A stretch of DNA of 64,000 bases from assembly GCF_021295095.1 (NCBI RefSeq), contig NZ_JAJLQX010000001.1, forward strand, positions 186,001 to 250,000, in the 5' to 3' direction. Below the pieces are notes generated by a model. The model worked only from the letters and a program-made list of their open reading frames with translations, ran no database searches and was not told the origin of the DNA. Source of the DNA: Phocaeicola oris (GTDB lineage Bacteria; Bacteroidota; Bacteroidia; Bacteroidales; Bacteroidaceae). Made by a program: the position numbers and the translations under genes. How positions within the stretch are numbered: the first letter of the stretch is position 1; the number at the start of each line of letters is the position of its first letter. Positions 48,657 through 57,308 of this stretch are shown here, one piece after another.

Positions 48657-48860
48657 AATTCTATAATTTTAAATTGTTTTCTTATACAAAAGTCTGAAAT
48701 TTTTCTATATTGTACAACAATTTTCCTCTATGTTTGTATAGATTCAAATCTATGAATAAAACTTCGCGTGTTAAATCGGGGAGTTCCTGTTTCTTTGCAA
48801 TTGCTTTTACCGATTAATTCTACTAAGAGGGCTATGTGGAAGCCTGCGAAGGAGTAATAC

Positions 48861-49063
48861 GGTCTTATAACATGTTTAAACAGTGTTTTCCCTTTTTTGT
48901 AAGGTTTATTGAAAATGTCATAAAGAAATTGGCAAAAGTGATGCGTATGATTCATTTGTTTCACCTATGTGATTCACTTGTTTCACTTCTGTGAGACGAT
49001 TGTTTCACCTATGTGATTCACTTGTTTCACTTCTGTGAAACGAAAAAATCTTCTGATGAATAC
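48861..49063. repeat. Dispersed repeat element, copy 5 (inverted; TTTCAC/GTGAAA subfamily)
   Basis: Five 22-bp units start at 48940, 48962, 48984, 49006 and 49028. Units 2 and 4 (CACCTATGTGATTCAC...) are identical and alternate with units 3 and 5 (CACTTCTGTGA...), a 44-bp higher-order repeat. Palindromes such as GTTTCAC-TTCT-GTGAAAC are evident. Positions 49035-49063, read in reverse, match the left flank of copy 1 at 27 of 29 bases, and 48861-48886 in reverse carries the GTTTAAACATGTTATAAG tail, so the copy is inverted. Confidence 0.85.
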
Positions 49064-49335
49064 AGCAACTTATATGGTTCACTATCTTTGTTCTTTCGTA
49101 TCATTTTCCATGTTTCTACGTATCGTATCGATGGTTGGTTCATTTAAAAAACGTGTATTATTTTGTGAAGTACTAATAGTGATGCATTGTTCGTGTATAT
49201 TGAATTCGTCGAATTCACTTTATTAGAAGAGTCTGTTTTGATGTTTTTGAGGGAAGATATAAAGAGAAGTGTATGCGTATAGGGAAAAGAATGGAACATA
49301 ACTTTCATAGCGTGAGGGAATCATCTCGTTTTAAC

Positions 49336-49372
49336 AAAAAAGACGCAAACCTTTAAAAGCTTGCATCCTTTT
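49336..49372 (-). terminator. Terminator of the histone H1-like gene
   Basis: On the minus strand GATGCAAGC pairs with GTTTGCGTC (two G-U wobbles, so the hairpin is strand-specific) and is followed by TTTTTTGTT. Confidence 0.75.
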
Positions 49373-49391
49373 TAGTCCTTTTTTAGAAAAG

Positions 49392-49568
49392 TTATTTTTT
49401 AGATTCCTCTATAGAAACTTTTCTGAATTCTTTCATTAGTTTCTCAATCTCTAAAGAAGTTTTGCGAGCACGTGTGCCGGCAGCTTTGTTTCCCTTTTCT
49501 AACTGAGCTTCAGCATCTTTCAAATAGGCTTCACTCAATACTTTGTACTTAGCAATTAATTCTTCCAT
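49392..49568 (-). CDS. Histone H1-like small basic protein
   Basis: A 58-aa protein, MEELIAKYKVLSEAYLKD... ending VSIEESKK. The central KGNKAAGTRARKTSLEIEKL and LMKEFRKVS stretch is the hallmark of the small histone H1-like proteins of Bacteroidetes, predicted helical and lysine-rich and presumed to bind DNA. The gene stands alone, with a dedicated terminator 20 bp after the stop. It is below the size that gene finders often report. The spacer from 49064 to 49335 on its 3' side shows no other gene apart from an isolated TATCTTTG box. Confidence 0.85.
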   Translation of the reverse strand: MEELIAKYKVLSEAYLKDAEAQLEKGNKAAGTRARKTSLEIEKLMKEFRKVSIEESKK

Positions 49569-49798
49569 GATATTTGTTTTTAAATGTTTAAAATCGTAGT
49601 AAATTAAATACTTTTATTTTGTTATGTACAAGTTTTTAATAGATTTTTATTCTTTTTTAAGAGTTGAGATTGCAGAGAAACATAATTTCAGGGTACATAA
49701 TAGAAGCAATATAGGGAATATTATTTTTTGAATGCCTTTGAAATTAACCAAATTCTCCTATATTTCGTAAGATTATCATAGCTATAAAAGATGCCTAC

Positions 49799-51586
49799 TT
49801 AGTCTTTTTTCAAAGTAAAAATGAACTCAAGTCCTCCTCCCGGATTATTTTTCGCAAAGATGGTGCCTCCATGAATAAGTACGGCGTTTTTCACAATAGC
49901 CAAGCCCAATCCTGTACCTCCCGATTTACGTGAACGGCCTTTATCAATACGATAGAAACGTTCAAAAAGGCGATTGAGATGTTCCGGTGCTACACCAATA
50001 CCCGTATCGGCAAAACTAAAATAATAATAATTATCGTCTTCGCGGAAACAATTGATAGTGATGGAAATATCCCGTCCGGCATAAGCTATGGTATTATCTA
50101 TCAAGTTACGGAAAATAGAGTAGAGGAGGAGCTGGTTTCCATTAATTATAATATTGTCACTTAAGTTATTGTATACTGTAATGTGTTTTTCTTCTATATT
50201 TAAAGCAACTTCATTTATAATATTCTTTACTGTTTTACCAATGTTCACCGGTTCTAATTCAATCATATTTGGAGCCTCATCCATACGGGTAAGGACTGAA
50301 ATATCTCGAAGCAGATTTGAAAGTCGGTCGCTTTGCGCATAACAGCGGTTAATAAACAAATCCAATTGCTCTTTTGTGATATTCGGATTTGTTAAGATAG
50401 TTTCCAAATATCCATGTATACTGCTAACAGGAGTCTTTAACTCATGAGCAATATTTTGAGTCAATTGTTTCTTCACTCGCGCTTGTTCCTCTTCCTGAGT
50501 AATATCATTGATAGTTACCTCAAAACTTTCATCTTGAAATACGACACAATCAATCGAAAAAATTCGACCATCTTTATCAATAGTGTATGATATTTGCTTT
50601 TCCCCGTTACGTCTATTCGACAAATCTGCTTCATATTTGTTAAGGAATTCGCAAACTGTTTCCATTTCCGGAATCGTCAGAAAGTCCTCTGTCTTATTAA
50701 GGTTCTTATCGGAAATAATATTGATATATTGCGTGAACAGACTGTTAACGATAATTTCTTTTTTATTTTTAGTGAACACGCCCAATCCTTCACGAGATAT
50801 CTGAAGGTGAGTGATTAGCTTCTCACGCTCTATGTACAAGTCTTCTTTTGTTTGTAATAACTGCTTATACATTTGAATAATATGCTGGGAAATTTCACCT
50901 AATTCATTATTTGGGAACGACATCAAATCCTCCTCTTTTATTGGTAAATTCCGATCAGCTTTCAATGCAAACAATTTCAGTTGAGTAATTGATGTTCCTA
51001 TTTTTTGCGTATAGCGGTAGAAAACCGCGATCATTATAATGCTGATGATAGCTGCAAACCAGAGAAAATGACGGTCAGCTTTCAAACTTTCTTGCAATGA
51101 GCCTGTGTATGGACGAGCCATACGGATAATGTAATGGCGGATAGGGTAGTACTTGGCCGAATAAAAGAACCGACCATTTAAACTTTCAGAATGTCGGACA
51201 ATGGAATATCCGCTACCATTTTCCAATGCATCTTTGACCTCTTTTCGTCCTAAATGATTTTTAAAATGTGACAGATCTTTATCCCAATTATCATAAAATA
51301 CGTTTCCTTTATCGTTGATTAGAGTAACACGCAAATCAGTGGCAGAATGTCCCAACACATAGGCATCAAGTTGTCGCATGTCGCATGTATCCATACGGAT
51401 AATAAAGTCGTTCAATCGGTCGCTCATGCTTTGCAATTGCGTGTTTAGCAACTCTATTTTATATACTTTCTCGCGACGTTCCTGATATATTGCCATGCAT
51501 GCGGCAAAAGCAATAAAAAGGATAAAGATAGACCAGAATAGTCGTCTTGAAAAAGGGATTATTCGTGTAGAAAGTTCGAGTGTCAT
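49799..51586 (-). CDS. PhoR-like membrane sensor histidine kinase
   Basis: A 595-aa kinase with two membrane helices (about 14-32 and 172-190) around a periplasmic sensor domain, a HAMP-like linker, a PAS-like region (about 255-365), then HisKA with NIAHELKTPVSSIHGY and HATPase boxes FRNLIDNTIAYAG (N), FADTGIGVAPEH (G1), FERFYRID (F), GGTGLGLAIVK (G2). All kinase motifs are intact. It is downstream of its regulator by 5 bp. The layout fits PhoR/phosphate sensing or the RprX type known from Bacteroides; the signal cannot be read from sequence. Confidence 0.92.
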   Translation of the reverse strand: MTLELSTRIIPFSRRLFWSIFILFIAFAACMAIYQERREKVYKIELLNTQLQSMSDRLNDFIIRMDTCDMRQLDAYVLGHSATDLRVTLINDKGNVFYDNWDKDLSHFKNHLGRKEVKDALENGSGYSIVRHSESLNGRFFYSAKYYPIRHYIIRMARPYTGSLQESLKADRHFLWFAAIISIIMIAVFYRYTQKIGTSITQLKLFALKADRNLPIKEEDLMSFPNNELGEISQHIIQMYKQLLQTKEDLYIEREKLITHLQISREGLGVFTKNKKEIIVNSLFTQYINIISDKNLNKTEDFLTIPEMETVCEFLNKYEADLSNRRNGEKQISYTIDKDGRIFSIDCVVFQDESFEVTINDITQEEEQARVKKQLTQNIAHELKTPVSSIHGYLETILTNPNITKEQLDLFINRCYAQSDRLSNLLRDISVLTRMDEAPNMIELEPVNIGKTVKNIINEVALNIEEKHITVYNNLSDNIIINGNQLLLYSIFRNLIDNTIAYAGRDISITINCFREDDNYYYFSFADTGIGVAPEHLNRLFERFYRIDKGRSRKSGGTGLGLAIVKNAVLIHGGTIFAKNNPGGGLEFIFTLKKD

Positions 51587-51591
51587 AATTA

Positions 51592-52278
51592 TTAATCTTG
51601 TTCAAAGCAATAACCATAACCTAAGCGGGTTACCACATTTTTTCCATATATTCCTATTTTTCTACGTAAACGGGTAATATTTACATCCACAGTCCGATCA
51701 AGAACATACGAATCCTCATTCCAAACCTGATTAAGAATCTCATCCCGAGAGAAAACTTTGTCTTTATTCTCAAGCAACAATTTAAGGATTTCAAATTCTT
51801 TTTTGGTGAGAGGAACATCTATATTGTCGACAACAGCTCTCTTCTGTAATAAATCCAAAACCAGACTTTTATAAATAAGTTGTGTAACGGGAATGTCTTC
51901 CGATAAAGAAGTCCGACGAAGTACGGCACGCACACGAGCGCTCACTTCCCTGAGAGAAAAAGGTTTTGATATATAATCGTCTGCTCCAATATTAAAGCCT
52001 GTTACTGTATCGTTCTCTGTATCCTTAGCTGTAATAAAAATAATAGGGACATTGGCTGTCTTCTTATCTTTCTTTAGCATGTTTGCCATTTTGAATCCTG
52101 AAATCTCACCCATCATAACGTCAAGCAACAGTAAGTCATATTTTCCCAAATCCAGCTTCAAGGCTTCTTCTGCTGAGTTAACCGTATCAACCGAGTAACC
52201 TTCTGTTTCCAAATTAAACTTCAGAATCTCACAAAGATCCTCTTCATCATCAACAACTAAGATGTGATATGTTTTCAT
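51592..52278 (-). CDS. OmpR/PhoB-family response regulator
   Basis: A 228-aa regulator with a receiver domain (VVDDEEDL acidic pair, phosphoacceptor in LLLLDVMMGEISG, Thr in IFITAKD, Lys in YISKPFS) and a winged-helix DNA-binding domain (LTKKEFEILKLLLENKDKV, VDVNITRLRRKIG). An AAAGGAG sits 7 bp before the ATG, an unusually good Shine-Dalgarno for this genome. Confidence 0.94.
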   Translation of the reverse strand: MKTYHILVVDDEEDLCEILKFNLETEGYSVDTVNSAEEALKLDLGKYDLLLLDVMMGEISGFKMANMLKKDKKTANVPIIFITAKDTENDTVTGFNIGADDYISKPFSLREVSARVRAVLRRTSLSEDIPVTQLIYKSLVLDLLQKRAVVDNIDVPLTKKEFEILKLLLENKDKVFSRDEILNQVWNEDSYVLDRTVDVNITRLRRKIGIYGKNVVTRLGYGYCFEQD

Positions 52279-52299
52279 ATTGCGCTCCTTTTTCTATTA

Positions 52300-52331
52300 C
52301 AAATGTAATTATTTACAAATTCCTTTGCAAA
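52300..52331 (-). promoter_or_regulatory. Putative promoter of the PhoB/PhoR-like operon
   Basis: On the minus strand TTTG (plus 52328-52331), a 20-bp spacer and TACATTTG (plus 52300-52307) match the consensus exactly; leader about 15 nt. Confidence 0.7.
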
Positions 52332-52386
52332 GATGAAGTACAAATGTTACCGGAATATGAAATAGATGTTACAATTTTATTTCTTA

Positions 52387-53433
52387 TCAGACTGGAATGG
52401 TAAATTCTCCACACACAGGAATAGTCATTAGATAACGGATTTCTTCTACATTTTTATTGTGTCCCAACAAGAACATCAACTTTGTAATGACTGACTCTAC
52501 TGTAGAATCATATCCACTTATTACTCCGGCATCCAAAAGATGAAGTCCTGTTTCATAGCGTTGCATTTCTACCATACCGGAAGGGCATTGCGAAATGTTA
52601 ACGATAACGATTCCTCTGGCTGTAGCACTTTTCAGTTCGTCAATGAACCATGGTTTTTGTGGAGCATTTCCCGATCCGTATGTTTTAAGAACCACTGCAC
52701 GAAGTCCAGGTGTATGGAGTACTGTGCTAATCACACCTTCTTGAATACCAGGAAATAACGTTAAAATGGTAACATCTGTACCATATACAAAATGTGGTAT
52801 TAACGGACTATTATAATTTGGTTTCAGAATGCGATCATACTCATATTTAATATGTATACCCGCAGTTGCTAAAGCCGGATAATTATATGATCGGAACGCA
52901 TTAAAATTCTCAGCGTTAATTTTTGTCGTACGGTTACCACGCAATAATTGGTTCTCAAAGAAGATACAAACTTCAGGAACTATAGCAGTACCGTCTGCGT
53001 TCTTCGCCGCGGCAATTTCAATAGAAGTAATTAAATTTTCTTTTCCATCAGTACGGAGCATGCCAATAGGGAGTTGGCTTCCTGTCAGAATAACCGGCTT
53101 ATGCAAGTTCTGAAGCATAAAACTTAGGGCTGATGCTGTATAAGCCATAGTATCTGTTCCATGTAAGATAACAAATCCGTCATAATCATTATAATTATCG
53201 GTTATAATATGAACGAGTTTAGTCCATAACGACGGCTCCATATCCGACGAATCAATAGGCGGATTAAATTGTATAGTCTGAATATTGTAGTTAAAACGCT
53301 TCAATTCAGGCATATTCTTTTGAAGTTGATTGAAATTAACAGCTTCGAGAGCCCCCGTATCAGTATTTTGTTGCATTCCAATTGTGCCACCTGTGTAGAT
53401 TAACAAAACGGAAGGCTTATTAGGATCAGACAT
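52387..53433 (-). CDS. ansA: Type I (cytoplasmic) L-asparaginase
   Basis: A 348-aa enzyme that deaminates asparagine to aspartate. The two catalytic Thr motifs are LLIYTGGTIGMQ and VILHGTDTMAYTASALSF, with LTGSQLPIGMLRTDG typical of type I enzymes. No signal peptide is present once the start is placed at 53433; the open frame upstream (to 53511) is rejected because the promoter lies inside it. Confidence 0.92.
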   Translation of the reverse strand: MSDPNKPSVLLIYTGGTIGMQQNTDTGALEAVNFNQLQKNMPELKRFNYNIQTIQFNPPIDSSDMEPSLWTKLVHIITDNYNDYDGFVILHGTDTMAYTASALSFMLQNLHKPVILTGSQLPIGMLRTDGKENLITSIEIAAAKNADGTAIVPEVCIFFENQLLRGNRTTKINAENFNAFRSYNYPALATAGIHIKYEYDRILKPNYNSPLIPHFVYGTDVTILTLFPGIQEGVISTVLHTPGLRAVVLKTYGSGNAPQKPWFIDELKSATARGIVIVNISQCPSGMVEMQRYETGLHLLDAGVISGYDSTVESVITKLMFLLGHNKNVEEIRYLMTIPVCGEFTIPV

Positions 53434-53458
53434 ATTGATTTCTTTATTAATTATGTCA

Positions 53459-53489
53459 CAAAGATAGTAATAAGGTAATAAAAAGCAAA
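53459..53489 (-). promoter_or_regulatory. Putative ansA promoter
   Basis: On the minus strand TTTG (plus 53486-53489), a 19-bp spacer and TATCTTTG (plus 53459-53466): full consensus, leader about 20 nt. Confidence 0.7.
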
Positions 53490-53522
53490 AGAAAAGCCTA
53501 AAAAATGACAAAATGTTTATTT

Positions 53523-54299
53523 TTAGTGTCTCAACTCATCTAATAGACATTTTGCCGCTTCCTCAGCGTTACCGTTTTCTTTCTCAAGGAGTGCAATGAA
53601 TTTGCTCCCTATAATTGCACCGGCTGCATTATCCATTGCTGACTGATAAGTTTGCTTATTAGATATGCCGAAACCTATCATACGCGGATTCTTCAGATTC
53701 ATTGCATTAATCCGATGGAAGTAAGCCAATTTTTCTTCATTAAAGTCTTTTTGTGCTCCGGTGATGGCTGCAGAGGATACCATATAAATAAAACCATTCG
53801 TATTCTGATCAATCAAACGAATACGTTCTTCACTTGTTTCAGGAGTAATCAACATAATCATTTTCAAATCATATTTCTCTACAATAGGCCGAAACTTATT
53901 CTGATAATCTTTAAAAGGAAGGTCCGGTAGTATTATTCCATCAACTCCGACTTCTTTGCTTGAACGACAGAAATTTTCAAAACCATATTGTATAATAGGA
54001 TTCAAATATCCCATAAAAATCAAAGGAATATGTACTTCTTTTCGAATATCTTTTAATTGAGAAAATAAATGGCTAAGAGTCATTCCATTTTTTAATGCAA
54101 CTGTTGATGCTTGTTGAATAACAGGACCATCGGCCATAGGGTCAGAAAAAGGAATACCAATCTCTATTATTTTAATTCCAACTTTTTCTAATGCTTTAAT
54201 TACATTAACTGTACTATCCAACTGAGGATAACCTGCACAGAAATAAACGGAAAGGATATTACGCTTCTGTTCTTGGAATAACTTTGTAATTCTATTCAT
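53523..54299 (-). CDS. trpA: Tryptophan synthase alpha subunit
   Basis: A 258-aa TIM-barrel enzyme that cleaves indole-3-glycerol phosphate to indole. Signatures: [17 protein letters not shown] with catalytic Glu and Asp residues, [12 protein letters not shown], and the phosphate site [10 protein letters not shown]. Last gene of the trp operon. Confidence 0.96.
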   Translation of the reverse strand: MNRITKLFQEQKRNILSVYFCAGYPQLDSTVNVIKALEKVGIKIIEIGIPFSDPMADGPVIQQASTVALKNGMTLSHLFSQLKDIRKEVHIPLIFMGYLNPIIQYGFENFCRSSKEVGVDGIILPDLPFKDYQNKFRPIVEKYDLKMIMLITPETSEERIRLIDQNTNGFIYMVSSAAITGAQKDFNEEKLAYFHRINAMNLKNPRMIGFGISNKQTYQSAMDNAAGAIIGSKFIALLEKENGNAEEAAKCLLDELRH

Positions 54300-54319
54300 A
54301 AATTTTAATTGTTAATTCG

Positions 54320-54940
54320 TTAATTGTTATATTTGAAAACACTGATAAAAGAACTTAATGTGCTGATATCTTTCTGTGCGGGAGCAATTTCAAAACCACT
54401 ATTTAAATCAATTCCTGCCCAACGTGAATGATGGAATCTTTTTAATTCAGTCAAGCTGTTCGGTTTTATTCCTCCACTCAATATAAAAGAAGTTTTTCCC
54501 TTATAATTATGCAATAATTCCCAATTAAATGTTTTGCCTGATCCGCCATATTCCTTTGATGTTGTATCAAAAAGGAAATAATCACAAACTTCCTCATAAG
54601 ATTGAACTTTATTAAAATCAATAGTTTCGGCAATAGAAAATGCTTTGATCAGTTGGATAGGGCGATTATTTATTATCTCTTTACATTGTTCAACCAATTC
54701 TGTTCCATGCAATTGTATAAAATCTAAATGGAAATCATCTATTTTATCAAGAATCTCTTCTGTTGAGCTATTGACAAATACACCAACACGCTTACAGTTG
54801 ACCGGAAGATAATCCGGCTTTTGCAGAACAAATCGTTTAGACTTTGGATAAAAAATAAATCCCATCATATCAATCAGATTCAAATTATCCAAGTCTCTGA
54901 TATTCTTCGCTTCACGCATCCCACATACTTTTATTATCAT
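54320..54940 (-). CDS. trpF: Phosphoribosylanthranilate isomerase
   Basis: A 206-aa TIM-barrel protein: IIKVCGMREAKNI at the start (catalytic Cys), FIQLHGTE, YFLFDTTSKEYGGSGKTFNW (catalytic Asp), and SGGIKPNSL/GIDLNSGFE phosphate-binding motifs. Stand-alone, not fused to TrpC; overlaps trpC by 4 bp. Confidence 0.95.
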   Translation of the reverse strand: MIIKVCGMREAKNIRDLDNLNLIDMMGFIFYPKSKRFVLQKPDYLPVNCKRVGVFVNSSTEEILDKIDDFHLDFIQLHGTELVEQCKEIINNRPIQLIKAFSIAETIDFNKVQSYEEVCDYFLFDTTSKEYGGSGKTFNWELLHNYKGKTSFILSGGIKPNSLTELKRFHHSRWAGIDLNSGFEIAPAQKDISTLSSFISVFKYNN

Positions 54941-55716
54941 TTTAATTTATTTATGAAGTTCTGTAACTCTGTACCAGGATCAGAGGTTCCCATCAAATAC
55001 CCTCCAATAAGGAATCCTTTGAATCCAACCTTTCTTAATTTCAAAACAGTTTCAGTATTTAAAATCCCACTTTCCGACACTAATACTTTATCTTTAGGTA
55101 ATAGTTCAATCAATTTGAATGAGTTTTCTATTAAAGTATCGAATGTTCCAAGATTACGATTGTTAACTCCAACCATATCAGTATCATCCTGAATATACTC
55201 TAACTCGTGTTCTGCATGCACTTCAAGAAGAACTTCCATATCCAGTTCATGAGCTTTATCCGTTAGTTTTATGCATTCTTCCTTTGTCAAACAAGCTGCA
55301 ATAAGCAGTACAGCATCAGCTCCAACAAATTGAGCTTGATATAACTGATATTCATCAATAATAAAATCCTTCCGAAGAATAGGAATATTAATCTTATCAC
55401 GTACTGTATGTATATCCTTCAATGAACCACCAAAATACATTTGATCAGTTAGAACAGAGACAGCAGTAGTTCCTGCATTCTCATACGATGATATAATTTT
55501 TATAGGATTTGCATTCTGGAAGATCCATCCTTTAGACGGAGACTTCCGTTTAAATTCAGAGATGATACCGGTATTTGAAGCAATCAATGCTTCTTTCATA
55601 CTATGGTGAACATTTTCTTTATAGTTCTCATTGAAATAATTTTCACTGACTACTGCTTTCTGTTCTTTCAACTCAATTCGTTTATGAGCAACTATCTCTT
55701 TCAAAATATCTTTCAT
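54937..55716 (-). CDS. trpC: Indole-3-glycerol phosphate synthase
   Basis: A 259-aa TIM-barrel enzyme: EFKRKSPSKGWI (catalytic Glu/Lys region), VLTDQMYFGGSL, LRKDFIIDEYQ, GVNNRNLGTF and SESGILN are the family motifs. It closes the indole ring from CdRP. Confidence 0.96.
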   Translation of the reverse strand: MKDILKEIVAHKRIELKEQKAVVSENYFNENYKENVHHSMKEALIASNTGIISEFKRKSPSKGWIFQNANPIKIISSYENAGTTAVSVLTDQMYFGGSLKDIHTVRDKINIPILRKDFIIDEYQLYQAQFVGADAVLLIAACLTKEECIKLTDKAHELDMEVLLEVHAEHELEYIQDDTDMVGVNNRNLGTFDTLIENSFKLIELLPKDKVLVSESGILNTETVLKLRKVGFKGFLIGGYLMGTSDPGTELQNFINKLK

Positions 55717-55717
55717 A

Positions 55718-56713
55718 CTAACTATTTAATTCAATGAACTTCTTTAATGTGTTTCGTGCTTTACCACTCTCTAAAGATTCACGTGCAATACAAATCGCTT
55801 CTTCAATAGATTTATTACTGTCTATCGTTTGAATGGCAAAAGCTGCATTAGCAACTACAGCATTAGTTTGGCTTTCTGTAGCTTTGTTTTCCATTACATT
55901 ATCAAAAATCTTTGTAGCTTCTTCAGGTGTTTTTCCTCCATAAAGCTCTTCAGGTTTTGCAATTCGGACTTCTAACTCTGAAGGTTTATAAATCTTCTCG
56001 TAATTTGGTGTAGCTACTTTGAATTCATTCGTCAAAGATATCTCATCGTAGCCATCAAGACTGGTTACTACTGCGAATCCTATTCCTAATTTTTGAAGAA
56101 CATTAGTATAAAGGCGTAATTGCGCAAGGTCGGCAACACCAAGTAATTCGTATGTAGGGATACATGGATTGACTAACGGACCAAGTAAGTTGAAAAATGT
56201 ACGAACTTGAAGTTCCTTACGGATAGGACCAACAGCCTTAAATGCCGGCATAAATAATGGTGCATGCATATATACCATGTTCGATTCTTCCATAGAACGG
56301 AGGAGTTTATCCTGATTGGAAGTAAAGACAACACCATGTTGCTGCATAACATTACTCGCACCGCTGACTGATGAAGCTGCAAAGTTCCCTAATTTCGCTA
56401 CATGATAACCCGCACCGGCAACAATAAAGCAAGCGCATGTTGAAATATTGAATGTATTTTTTCCATCACCACCAGTTCCAACGATATCAATAGGCTTATA
56501 TGCCTTCAAATCAACCTTTACACGAGTTTCTAAAGCCGCGTCACGAAAACCAAGTAATTCGTCAACTTTAATTCCACGCATTTGGAATGCAGTTAGTATG
56601 GCTGCAATTTGTGAATTGTTATATTTTCCATCCGATATGTTTAATAATAAATTTCTTGTCTCTTCACGAGTCAATTCTTCGTGATCAAAAAGACGTAATA
56701 ATATCTCTTTCAT
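55718..56713 (-). CDS. trpD: Anthranilate phosphoribosyltransferase
   Basis: A 331-aa enzyme: VGTGGDGKNTFNIST PRPP-binding loop, KLGNFAASSVSGASNVM, GPLVNPC. Stand-alone TrpD without a fused glutaminase, matching the separate trpG. Confidence 0.96.
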   Translation of the reverse strand: MKEILLRLFDHEELTREETRNLLLNISDGKYNNSQIAAILTAFQMRGIKVDELLGFRDAALETRVKVDLKAYKPIDIVGTGGDGKNTFNISTCACFIVAGAGYHVAKLGNFAASSVSGASNVMQQHGVVFTSNQDKLLRSMEESNMVYMHAPLFMPAFKAVGPIRKELQVRTFFNLLGPLVNPCIPTYELLGVADLAQLRLYTNVLQKLGIGFAVVTSLDGYDEISLTNEFKVATPNYEKIYKPSELEVRIAKPEELYGGKTPEEATKIFDNVMENKATESQTNAVVANAAFAIQTIDSNKSIEEAICIARESLESGKARNTLKKFIELNS

Positions 56714-56723
56714 CTTTATTGTT

Positions 56724-57287
56724 TTAATGTTTTAAAAAATTAGAAATAATAACTTCCCCGTCCGGAGTAAGTACTGATTCCGGATGGAACTGAATGCCAT
56801 GGATATCATATTGCTTATATTTCAGTCCCATAACATAACCTTCTTTGCTAAAAGCAGTCATTTCCAAACAATCAGGAAATAAATTAGTTGAGACAACCCA
56901 AGAATGGTATCGTCCGGTAGGAACTTCACATGGAAGACCATCAAAAAGATAATCGTTATCCTTTAATATAGTTGGAGTTTGTATTCCATGGAATACCTCA
57001 GTAAGATTAATAAGTTTGGCACCAAAATACTCACCAATAGCTTGTTCCCCTAAACAAATGCCAAGAATAGGCTTTTTTCCGGAATAATTTTTGATGACAT
57101 CCAATAGTAAACCGGATTCGGAAGGAATTCCAGGTCCAGGAGAAAGAATAATCTTATTGAATGGTTCTAAATCTTTCATCTCAAACTGGTCGTTACGAAC
57201 GACAGTTACCTTTCCGCCCAATGCTTTCACTATATGACTTAAATTGTATGTGAAAGAATCGTAGTTATCAATAATAACTATATTCAT
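56724..57287 (-). CDS. trpG: Anthranilate synthase glutamine amidotransferase subunit
   Basis: A 187-aa class I glutaminase: IIDNYDSFTYNL start, ILSPGPGIPSESG, catalytic Cys in ILGICLGEQAIG, and His/Glu in IQFHPESVLTPDG. It supplies ammonia to TrpE. Confidence 0.95.
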   Translation of the reverse strand: MNIVIIDNYDSFTYNLSHIVKALGGKVTVVRNDQFEMKDLEPFNKIILSPGPGIPSESGLLLDVIKNYSGKKPILGICLGEQAIGEYFGAKLINLTEVFHGIQTPTILKDNDYLFDGLPCEVPTGRYHSWVVSTNLFPDCLEMTAFSKEGYVMGLKYKQYDIHGIQFHPESVLTPDGEVIISNFLKH

Positions 57288-57308
57288 ATTTTTATCCGAT
57301 TTTATAGA

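Noticed and set aside
53434-53511. N-terminal hydrophobic extension of asparaginase suggesting a periplasmic type II enzyme
   Set aside because: A full consensus promoter lies inside this stretch, and the motifs are those of type I cytoplasmic enzymes.
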